A DNA stretch of 14,364 nt from Limisphaerales bacterium (GTDB lineage: Bacteria > Verrucomicrobiota > Verrucomicrobiia > Limisphaerales > UBA11358), in assembly GCA_027451565.1 (NCBI GenBank), contig DAIDJC010000049.1:1-14364 (forward strand). The letters are read 5' to 3'. Under the pieces are notes generated by a model. The model searched no databases. It saw only the letters and a list, made by a program, of their open reading frames with translations, and had not been told where the DNA came from. Below are positions 7,920-14,364 of this stretch, in pieces (the first letter of the stretch is position 1; every line of letters starts with the position of its first letter). Made by a program: the position numbers and the translations under genes.

Positions 7920-10580
7920 ATGAAAAAAAAATTCATGGTCTGCGGCCTGATGGGGTTCCTATTGCTCACCGCCTTTGAACATGTCCTGGGGTCAGCAGCG
8001 GTTTGCATTGTGATGGACCCCCAAGCCAGCCCCAGGATCCAATACGGGGCGAAACAGCTTCAAGCTGCCCTGATCTCCATCCACTGCCCGGTTCAAGTTG
8101 AAGCCAAACCGGTTCCTGGCATGAGATGCATCCGCCTGGACTGCCAGGCTCATCAAACCATGCCATCCGAAGGCTTCGTCTTTGCAATGAGCCCGGATCA
8201 AAATATCACCGTTGAGGGCGGTGACGATTCCGGCATTTTATACGGCTGCATGGAACTGGCGGAACGGTTTCAAAAAAGTCATGAATGGCCCGGGCGCGAA
8301 CTGGATGGCTGGCATGATGCGCCAGTGATGAAACTCAGGGGGACATGCGTTGGTTTGCAAAAAACCTACATTCTGCCGGGGCGTCACGTGTACGAATACC
8401 CGATCACCCCCGAGTTGTTTCCGTGGTTTTACGACCGCAGCCTGTGGGTCCAATACCTGGATTTCCTGGCGCAAAACAGGATGAACACTCTGTACCTGTG
8501 GAGTGGCCATCCATTCGCCTCGCTGGTGCGGGTGAAAGATTATCCCTATGCAGTGGAAGTTCCGGAGGCGACTTTTGCGAAAAACAGGGAGCTTTATCGC
8601 TGGCTGGTCCAGGAATGCGACCGGCGCGGAATCTGGCTGGTCCAGATGTTTTACAACATCCTGGTCTCAAAACCATTTGCTGAAACGAATGGGATCAGCA
8701 CCCAGCTCAGCGCCCCGACTCCCCTGACGGAGGATTACACCCGCAAATCCATCGCCCAGTTTGTCAACGATTACCCGCATGTGGGATTGCTGGTGTGCCT
8801 GGGAGAGGCCTTGCGTGGAACTGAAAACCAATTGGAATGGTGCACCAATGTCATCATTCCAGGGATGATGGACGGCATGCGCGAGGCAGGCTTGCAGTTT
8901 GAACCGCCTATTGTCATTCGCACTCATGCCATGGACCCCTATGCCATCATGCCCGCCGCCTGCAGCCTTTACACCAACCTTTTTACCATGTCCAAATACA
9001 ACGGCGAATCTTTGACCACGTGGGAGCCAAGGGGAAAGGATCAAGCCATCCACCTGGCCATGAGCAAGCTCGGGCCGCACGTGGTAAATGTTCATATTCT
9101 TTCCAACTTGGAGCCGTTTCGCTATGAAGACGTGGATTTCATCAAGAAATGCGTGCAGGCCTGCCGGGAGAGGCTTGGCGCAACGGGCTTGCACCTGTAT
9201 CCCCTCTGCTATTGGAACTGGCCCTATTCCGCAGACGCCGCGGAACCACCCCTTTTGCAATGGGAAAGGGATTGGATTTGGTTCACGGCCTGGTCTCGGT
9301 ACAGTTGGAATCCCTATATCCCCGACGCGGCGGACCATGAATACTGGATCCGGCGCCTGACGGATTATTATGGCGATGAAACCGCGGCCCGGCATTTGTT
9401 GGCGGCAATGAATCAGGCGGGGGAAATTGCACCCATTTTGATTCGCAGGCTGGGGATAACAGAGGGCAACCGGCAGACCCTTTCGCTGGGCATGACCTTG
9501 GATGAATTGGTGCATCCCAAAAAGTATGGGGCCATTCCCGATTTGTGGGAGTCCCAGGCGCCTCCCGGGGAGCGGTTGGATGAATATGTCCAAAAGGAAT
9601 GGAATCACCAGTCTCATGTGGGTGAGACCCCCGAAAGCGCCATCCAGCAGGCGCTCGCATGCGCCGCCCAGGCCGTGGAGGAGGTGGATGCCGCCGGACC
9701 GTTTGTGAAAAGGAACCGCGAGGAATATCTGCGGTTGCGAAATGATATTGATTGCCAGCACGCCCTGGCCGAAAATTATGCCGCCAAGACCAAGGCCGCC
9801 GAGTGGATGCTGAGGTTCGATTACAGCCACAAAATCGAGGACAGGGTCCAGGCTGGCCAATGCCTGGCTCAAAGCCTGAAATGGTTTGAAGAACTCGACC
9901 GGCTTGCCACTCCTGCGTATCACTTTGCCAATGGCATGCAAACCTCCCAAAGAAAAATCCCATTCACGGGCGGCCATGGCAGAGCTGGCGCCAATTATTT
10001 GTGGTCGCAAGTCCTTCCCCTCTATCAAAAGGAATTGGCGGATTTTCAGGCCGGCTTGGATGCCGCCGCCCCGGCCCGGGCGGACCAATCCCCCTCAGCC
10101 GCCCCATGGCCTGCGGCGGATTTCACCCTGGTTTCAACCAATGCCGAAACCTATCCGGTGGTTTTGGGCGCCCGCGTTTTTACCGACCGTAATTTTGTCC
10201 TGGAAAAAATCAATCCCGCTTTGCGCAGGATGACCGGGATCCGTTTTTCACATGAGCAGGCCAAAAAGGGGCATTACCAACCCATCGTGTTTTCGGTGCG
10301 CGAACCTGTCCGCGTGCTGGTGGGGTATTTTGACAGCGCCGCCAAGGGATGGTTGCAGGTGCCGCAGTTGGAAACCACTGCCCAGGCGGATGAGCGCGGC
10401 GGAGTGGATGTCGCGCTGCCTGATGCGGTGACCGTGAGCGGATGCCCGCCAGTCAATGTCCATGCTTTCAGGTTTGATGCCGGGGTTCAAAAGTTGGAAA
10501 TGATCGGCCGGGGCAGCTTCATCATCCTTGGCGTTGTTCCCGCCTCGTTCGACCTTGCCGCGCCGGCGGGCGGGATTTGA
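7920..10580 (+). CDS. GH138-type alpha-galacturonidase (RG-II chain A class), secreted
   Basis: An 886-residue secreted enzyme with a signal peptide (MKKKFMVCGLMGFLLLTAFEHVLG). An N-terminal alpha/beta domain of the GH67/GH20 auxiliary type ends with GDDSGILYGCMELAERF. A TIM barrel (about 125-480) follows, then a long helical region (about 490-690) and a C-terminal beta-sandwich (about 710-886), the four-part plan reported for GH138. E296 in LGEALRG and E363 in YNGESLTTWEPR fit the acid/base and nucleophile, and R334 in VIRTHAMDP fits a specificity arginine. From memory of the GH138 study, the BT0997 residues are Glu294, Glu361 and Arg332, a constant offset of +2. The fourth, Arg521, has no arginine at exactly +2; R518 or R509/R510 are candidates after a small indel. 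GH138 removes D-galacturonate alpha-1,2-linked to L-rhamnose in RG-II chain A. I preferred ATG 7920 to the in-frame TTG at 7914; there is no clear Shine-Dalgarno. Confidence 0.84.
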   Translation: MKKKFMVCGLMGFLLLTAFEHVLGSAAVCIVMDPQASPRIQYGAKQLQAALISIHCPVQVEAKPVPGMRCIRLDCQAHQTMPSEGFVFAMSPDQNITVEGGDDSGILYGCMELAERFQKSHEWPGRELDGWHDAPVMKLRGTCVGLQKTYILPGRHVYEYPITPELFPWFYDRSLWVQYLDFLAQNRMNTLYLWSGHPFASLVRVKDYPYAVEVPEATFAKNRELYRWLVQECDRRGIWLVQMFYNILVSKPFAETNGISTQLSAPTPLTEDYTRKSIAQFVNDYPHVGLLVCLGEALRGTENQLEWCTNVIIPGMMDGMREAGLQFEPPIVIRTHAMDPYAIMPAACSLYTNLFTMSKYNGESLTTWEPRGKDQAIHLAMSKLGPHVVNVHILSNLEPFRYEDVDFIKKCVQACRERLGATGLHLYPLCYWNWPYSADAAEPPLLQWERDWIWFTAWSRYSWNPYIPDAADHEYWIRRLTDYYGDETAARHLLAAMNQAGEIAPILIRRLGITEGNRQTLSLGMTLDELVHPKKYGAIPDLWESQAPPGERLDEYVQKEWNHQSHVGETPESAIQQALACAAQAVEEVDAAGPFVKRNREEYLRLRNDIDCQHALAENYAAKTKAAEWMLRFDYSHKIEDRVQAGQCLAQSLKWFEELDRLATPAYHFANGMQTSQRKIPFTGGHGRAGANYLWSQVLPLYQKELADFQAGLDAAAPARADQSPSAAPWPAADFTLVSTNAETYPVVLGARVFTDRNFVLEKINPALRRMTGIRFSHEQAKKGHYQPIVFSVREPVRVLVGYFDSAAKGWLQVPQLETTAQADERGGVDVALPDAVTVSGCPPVNVHAFRFDAGVQKLEMIGRGSFIILGVVPASFDLAAPAGGI

Positions 10581-10585
10581 TTTTC

Positions 10586-12697
10586 ATGAAAGAAAACTCT
10601 GCGAAAAAGGGAGGAAAGGGCAAAGCGTGGTCCGGTGCGATGTGGAGCGTCCTTCTAGGTTGCGTGGCTGCTTGCGGACCTGCCATGGCAGGTTTGGCGG
10701 CGGCAGGTTCGCCGGATGCGGCCGGGGCGGGCCTGTTGCCGGTGACTGATGTCGCGGCCAGTCCCATGGCCAAGGTGCAGCCCATTGGCCTCAATTCAGC
10801 CCATTGGACCTATGGCTTTTGGAAGGATCGGTTTGAACTTTGTCGCACTCAAATGATTCCTTCCATGGAACGCTTGATGGAAGGCACAAACTACAGCCAG
10901 TTTTTTCGCAACTTCGAGATTGTGGCGGGGGATGAATCCGGAAAATCGCGCGGGGCCACTTTCAACGACGGGGATTTTTATAAATTCATCGAGGCGGCCA
11001 GCGCCATGGAGGCAGCCACGCGGGACCCGGTTCTCAAATCCAACCTGGATCGCATGATCGCCGTGATGGGGCGCGCCCAGCAGCGGGATGGCTATTTGGA
11101 TACCTGGGTGCAGCTTCACCAGCGCCGTGGCGACACCAATGCGTTTCCCTTTTCCAACCCTGAGAATTTTGAAATGTACAACGCTGGCCAGTTGATGACC
11201 GCAGCCTGCATCAATTACCGTTCGACCGGCGAAACCAACCTGCTGGCGATTGCCTGCCGGGTGGCCGACCACCTGGCCGCCGTGTTTGCCAGTCCCACGC
11301 CGCGCCTGGCCGAAAACCTGATTTGCCCCTCGCATTACATGGGGTTGGTGGAGCTTTATCGAACCACCCATGACCCAAGGTATTTGAACCTGGCGCGCCA
11401 ATTTCTCGCCATGCGGGACCTTGTCCAGGATGGCACGGCGGATAACCAGGATCAAATGCCGCTGGACAAGCAAACCGAGGCGGAGGGTCATGCCGTTCGG
11501 GCGAATTACCTTTATGCGGGAATGTCGGATTTGTACCTGGAAACGGGGGACAAGGGGCTGTGGCAGGTTGTGGAGCGCATGTGGACCAATGTGGTGGAGT
11601 GCAAAATGTACATCACCGGCGGCTGCGGTGCGTTGTATGACGGCGCCGCACCGGACGGGGGCAAGGATCAGAAAAAAATAACCCGCATTCACCAGGCCTA
11701 CGGACGGGACTTTCAACTTCCCAACATCACCGCCCATAACGAGACGTGCGCCAATATTGGAAATGCCCTCTGGAATTGGCGCATGTTCCTCGCCACTGGG
11801 GAGGCCCGCCACATGGATGTGGTGGAGTTGGAGCTTTATAACAGCGTGCTTTCAGGTGTGAGCCTGGACGGCACAAACTTTTTCTACACCAACCCCCTGC
11901 GCGTGACGGATCCTTTGCCCACCACCCTGCGCTGGCCCCGCACGCGCGTTCCGTTCCTGAGTTCTTTCTGCTGCCCTCCCAATCTCCTGCGCACGATTGC
12001 AGAGTCCGCCGCCTATGCCTACGCGATGACCCCGGGCATGGTTTGGGTGAACCTTTACGGCGGCAGCGCCGTAAGCCTCATCCTGCCTGATGGCAATCAT
12101 GTCCGCTTGGTGCAGCAAACTGATTACCCTTGGAATGGAAGGGTGCGCATCGTTATCCAGGAGTGCGGCAAGGAACCGTTTGCTTTGAACTTGCGCATCC
12201 CAGGCTGGGCCAAAGGGGCGACCTTCCGGGTTAATGACGGGCCCCCGGATGTGTCCTCCGCTTCAGGAACTTACCACGCGGTGCGCCGGATATGGCATCC
12301 TGGCGATTTTTTGGATCTGGATATACCGATGCCCGTCCGCATGATTCAGGCCAACCCCCTGGTGGAGGAAGACATCAACCAGGTGGCATTCCAACGGGGA
12401 CCGGTGGTGTACTGCCTTGAATCGCCAGATTTGCCCGCAAAAATCCGGGTTCAAAATGTTCTTGTTCCTCCGGATATTTCCCTGGCCGCCCGCTATGACC
12501 GACAGCTCCTGGATGGGGTGGTGGTGCTTGAGGGGAAGGCGCTGGCCCAAAACCAACTCAACTGGAGCGGGGCTTTGTACCGGGATTTTCAAGGGGATAA
12601 CCTGGAAAATATGAACCTGCGGTTGATACCATACTCTGTCTGGCAGAACAGGGGTCCGTCGGAAATGTCCGTGTGGCTGCCCCTGGCAGCTCGTTGA
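10586..12697 (+). CDS. GH127 (DUF1680) beta-L-arabinofuranosidase / aceric acid hydrolase family
   Basis: A 703-residue secreted (alpha/alpha)6 enzyme of GH127. The active-site set is intact: HNETCANIGNALWNWRM gives zinc-binding E386 and C388, and SSFCCPPNLLRTI gives C462 and C463. They correspond to Glu338, Cys340, Cys417 (the nucleophile) and Cys418 of the characterised Bifidobacterium enzyme HypBA1. The family start motif is also present (FWKDRFELCRTQMIPSMERL), as are QQRDGYLDTWVQL and a beta-sandwich C-terminus with AFQRGPVVYCLESPD. GH127 members remove beta-L-arabinofuranose, and in RG-II loci one removes aceric acid; motifs alone do not separate these. The N-terminus is basic then hydrophobic (MWSVLLGCVAACGPAMA); it could be cut by signal peptidase I after AMA or be a lipoprotein at the cysteine of VAAC. 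ATG 10586 lies 5 bp after the GH138 stop; a TTG at 10577 would overlap it. Co-transcription with GH138 is very likely. Confidence 0.93.
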   Translation: MKENSAKKGGKGKAWSGAMWSVLLGCVAACGPAMAGLAAAGSPDAAGAGLLPVTDVAASPMAKVQPIGLNSAHWTYGFWKDRFELCRTQMIPSMERLMEGTNYSQFFRNFEIVAGDESGKSRGATFNDGDFYKFIEAASAMEAATRDPVLKSNLDRMIAVMGRAQQRDGYLDTWVQLHQRRGDTNAFPFSNPENFEMYNAGQLMTAACINYRSTGETNLLAIACRVADHLAAVFASPTPRLAENLICPSHYMGLVELYRTTHDPRYLNLARQFLAMRDLVQDGTADNQDQMPLDKQTEAEGHAVRANYLYAGMSDLYLETGDKGLWQVVERMWTNVVECKMYITGGCGALYDGAAPDGGKDQKKITRIHQAYGRDFQLPNITAHNETCANIGNALWNWRMFLATGEARHMDVVELELYNSVLSGVSLDGTNFFYTNPLRVTDPLPTTLRWPRTRVPFLSSFCCPPNLLRTIAESAAYAYAMTPGMVWVNLYGGSAVSLILPDGNHVRLVQQTDYPWNGRVRIVIQECGKEPFALNLRIPGWAKGATFRVNDGPPDVSSASGTYHAVRRIWHPGDFLDLDIPMPVRMIQANPLVEEDINQVAFQRGPVVYCLESPDLPAKIRVQNVLVPPDISLAARYDRQLLDGVVVLEGKALAQNQLNWSGALYRDFQGDNLENMNLRLIPYSVWQNRGPSEMSVWLPLAAR

Positions 12698-12794
12698 CGG
12701 TGGGTGAATGAGCGCGGGTTTGTCATAAATGATATTTTTTGCGTCAATAAGAACATTATTTCCGCGGCCCAATCAGGTATCCTTGCGCGCATCC
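12698..12794 (+). other. 97-bp intergenic gap with an AT-rich patch
   Basis: This is the longest gap in the operon. It contains an AT-rich patch at about 12719-12761 inside otherwise GC-rich DNA, with a short inverted repeat TCAT-AA-ATGA at 12723-12732. TTGTCA at 12720-12725 could be a -35 element but no convincing -10 follows at 17-18 nt. There is no clear hairpin plus T-run terminator. A weak internal promoter or an mRNA processing site is possible but unproven. An in-frame ATG at 12729 would extend the next gene through this gap, but the resulting N-terminus lacks a normal signal-peptide start. Confidence 0.3.
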
Positions 12795-13775
12795 ATGAAT
12801 AGAGCATTTTTTTTCCGATATGGCCTGGTGGCCGTCTGCCTCCTTTGTCTCCTGGCTGCCAGGCTTGCCGCAAAGGCCGCGCCAGCCGTGCCCCGCGGAA
12901 AATCGGTTTATCTCTTCACATCTTTTCATGATGCAGACCAGAAATACTTGAGGTTTCTGTACAGTGATGATGGCTACAGGTGGACCAATGTGCCTGGAAT
13001 TTTCCTGGAGGCCCATGTGGGGGTGAGCAGGGAATTCCGTGACCCCAGCATTTTGCTCGGGCCGGATGGTGTGTTTCGCCTGGTGTGGACTGCCGGCTGG
13101 CATGGCGACCAGGGTTTTGGCTATGCCAGCTCCAGGGACCTGATTCATTGGTCTCCCCAACAGTTCATTCCCGTGATGACCAATCAACCCACCACAGTGA
13201 ACGTGTGGGCTCCGGAGCTGTTTTTTGATTCCTCCCAAAACCATTATATCATTACCTGGGCCTCCACCATTCCCGGCAGATTTCCAGACCTTCTGGAGAA
13301 GCATGATAATAACCACCGGATTTATTGCACGGTGACCAGCGATTTCAAACATTTCTCCCCCGCACGCTTGTTTTTCAATCCCGGTTATAGTGTGATTGAC
13401 CCGTTTGAAGCGCAGGAAAGGGGAGGGTATGTGCTGGTATTCAAGGATAATTCCCGCACGCATCTCAACATCCGGGTGGCTTATGGTTCATCCCCCATGG
13501 GCCCTTGGGAATCTGTTTCAAAAGCCTTTACCCCGGAATTCACCGAAGGACCTGCAGTCTTGAAGCTGGGTGATAAATGGCTCATCTACTATGATGCTTA
13601 TCGCAAAAAAACCTACGGCGCGGTGGAAACGCGGGATTTCCGCCGTTTTGTGGATGTGAGCGGGCTGGTGAGTTTTCCAAGCCTGCATAAACATGGCACA
13701 GCCATCCAGGTTCCGAAGGCTATTTTGGAGGGCCTTTTGAAAGCCAGCCCTCAGCCCGCGCCGCCCGCCCCATGA
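12795..13775 (+). CDS. GH43-like five-bladed beta-propeller glycosidase, secreted
   Basis: A 326-residue secreted enzyme. The signal peptide MNRAFFFRYGLVAVCLLCLLAARLAAKA is followed by a propeller of GH43/clan GH-F type. Family landmarks: YLFTSFHDADQKYLRFLYSDDGYRW opening blade one (positions about 36-60), FRDPSIL with the presumed catalytic base D83, VWTAGWHGDQGFGYASSRDLIHW, NVWAPELFFD where E141 sits at the usual pKa-modulator position, and TEGPAVLKLGDKWLIYYD where E251 is the presumed general acid. GH43 enzymes mostly remove alpha-L-arabinofuranose or beta-xylose, and some act on galactofuranose; substrate here is undetermined. In most GH43 enzymes the WAPD position is Asp, so E141 marks a divergent subfamily or a related one. 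ATG 12795 was chosen because it directly begins the signal peptide; ATG 12729 would add 22 residues. The gene overlaps the next one by ATGA. Confidence 0.84.
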   Translation: MNRAFFFRYGLVAVCLLCLLAARLAAKAAPAVPRGKSVYLFTSFHDADQKYLRFLYSDDGYRWTNVPGIFLEAHVGVSREFRDPSILLGPDGVFRLVWTAGWHGDQGFGYASSRDLIHWSPQQFIPVMTNQPTTVNVWAPELFFDSSQNHYIITWASTIPGRFPDLLEKHDNNHRIYCTVTSDFKHFSPARLFFNPGYSVIDPFEAQERGGYVLVFKDNSRTHLNIRVAYGSSPMGPWESVSKAFTPEFTEGPAVLKLGDKWLIYYDAYRKKTYGAVETRDFRRFVDVSGLVSFPSLHKHGTAIQVPKAILEGLLKASPQPAPPAP

Positions 13776-14364
13776 ATCGTCATCTTATGAAACATCTATT
13801 TTTCCAAATTATCGTGGCAGCCGTGGCGGTGTGCTGCCTGGGTGGGTTGGCCGAAGCCCAATCCGATGGTTCGGTGACCAACCAGGAGCGGCGTTACGAG
13901 GAGGTGATTGACAAACGGGCGGACAAAATCGTCCAGGCGCTGCGCCTTGCGGATACCAACGAGGAGCGGGCGGTGCAAAGCATCATCGTGAAACAGTACC
14001 ACGACTTGAACGCCTGGCATGCGGCAAATGATGCTGAAGTGAAACTGGCTGCGCGAAGGAATCCGGCACAGTTGGCCTCATTGCGGTCAAGTTTGCTCGC
14101 TTTGCATCAGTCCTTCCTGGCCTCCCTGGCCCAATGGTTAAACGAATCGCAGATCGAGGCCGTCAAGGATGCCATGACTTACGGAAAGGTGCAGTTCACC
14201 TTCGCCGGTTACTGTGCCCAATATCCGAGCCTGACCGACGCAAATAAACAGGTCATCTTGCGAATTTTGAAAGAAGCGCGTGAGGAGGCCATGGACCAGG
14301 GAAATGCCCATGATAAAACCGCGGTTTTTCAAAAGTACAAGGGTAAAATCAACAATTACCTTTT
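13772..14364 (+). CDS. DUF3826 family secreted protein (3' end cut by window edge)
   Basis: An open frame with no stop to the window end, giving 197 complete codons. ATG 13772 overlaps the previous TGA (ATGA); ATG 13787 is an alternative start. Neither has a purine-rich leader. The protein has a signal peptide (hydrophobic IIVAAVAVCCLGGLAEA, cleavage after AEA) and a mostly helical mature part. Landmarks of DUF3826 are YEEVIDKRADKIVQAL (about 44-59), VKQYHDLN, the TYGKVQFTFAGYCAQYPSLT segment, the helix ILKEAREEAMDQG, and the C-terminal FQKYKGKINNYL, which in this family is shortly followed by the end of the protein; only a short tail is therefore missing. DUF3826 has no known biochemical function but repeatedly occurs beside pectinases in Bacteroidota and related bacteria. 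Its place at the end of a glycosidase operon fits that. The family name is by recalled resemblance. Confidence 0.82.
   Translation, partial: MNRHLMKHLFFQIIVAAVAVCCLGGLAEAQSDGSVTNQERRYEEVIDKRADKIVQALRLADTNEERAVQSIIVKQYHDLNAWHAANDAEVKLAARRNPAQLASLRSSLLALHQSFLASLAQWLNESQIEAVKDAMTYGKVQFTFAGYCAQYPSLTDANKQVILRILKEAREEAMDQGNAHDKTAVFQKYKGKINNYL

Noticed and set aside
8667..10088. 473-codon open frame on the - strand
   Set aside because: Antisense to the GH138-type gene, with no family motif and no start context; a shadow of strong third-position bias.
10796..11812. 338-codon open frame on the - strand
   Set aside because: Antisense to the GH127 catalytic domain, no recognisable protein features.
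12720..12760. Sigma-70 promoter upstream of the GH43-like gene
   Set aside because: TTGTCA is present but no acceptable -10 hexamer occurs at proper spacing; the AT-rich patch alone is not enough to call it.

Overview
This window looks like a stretch of chromosome from a Gram-negative environmental bacterium. It carries a polysaccharide-utilisation operon of about nine genes, all on the + strand, cut at both ends. The moderately high GC, the many secreted glycosidases with Sec signal peptides, the weak or absent Shine-Dalgarno sequences at most starts, and the lack of any SusC/SusD pair favour a Verrucomicrobiota (PVC group) member over Bacteroidota. That taxonomic guess is inference. No RNA gene, mobile element, CRISPR array or phage gene was seen.

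Layout: 1-546 is the C-terminal part of an MFS transporter. 548-1471 is a DHDPS/N-acetylneuraminate lyase-type aldolase. 1471-3102 is a secreted MGH1/GH63-like (alpha/alpha)6 glycosidase. 3099-6302 is a very large secreted protein joining a pectate-lyase-like beta-helix to a DUF6298-like TIM-barrel module. 6299-7858 is a DUF5060 + apiosidase-like (DUF4038/GH140-like) + DUF5605 glycosidase. 7920-10580 matches GH138, the alpha-galacturonidase family known from rhamnogalacturonan II (RG-II). 10586-12697 is a GH127 (DUF1680) enzyme of the beta-L-arabinofuranosidase/aceric acid hydrolase family. 12795-13775 is a GH43-like glycosidase. 13772 to the window end is a DUF3826 protein, a family of unknown function that recurs in pectin loci. 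Several junctions are ATGA or TAATG overlaps, so the genes are probably co-transcribed and translationally coupled. The largest gaps are only 61 bp (7859-7919) and 97 bp (12698-12794).

Working model (inference): the secreted enzymes strip side-chain sugars from a branched pectin, plausibly RG-II or a close relative. GH138 would remove alpha-1,2-linked galacturonate from rhamnose, GH127 and GH43 would remove arabinofuranose or aceric acid, and the DUF5060/GH140-like enzyme would act on an apiose-like or other furanose linkage. The MFS carrier would import a released monomer, perhaps a sugar acid, and the aldolase would split a 2-keto-3-deoxy acid. RG-II contains two such sugars, Kdo and Dha. 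The strongest support is the GH138 call: the two catalytic glutamates and one specificity arginine, remembered as Glu294, Glu361 and Arg332 of BT0997, all reappear here at a constant offset of +2.
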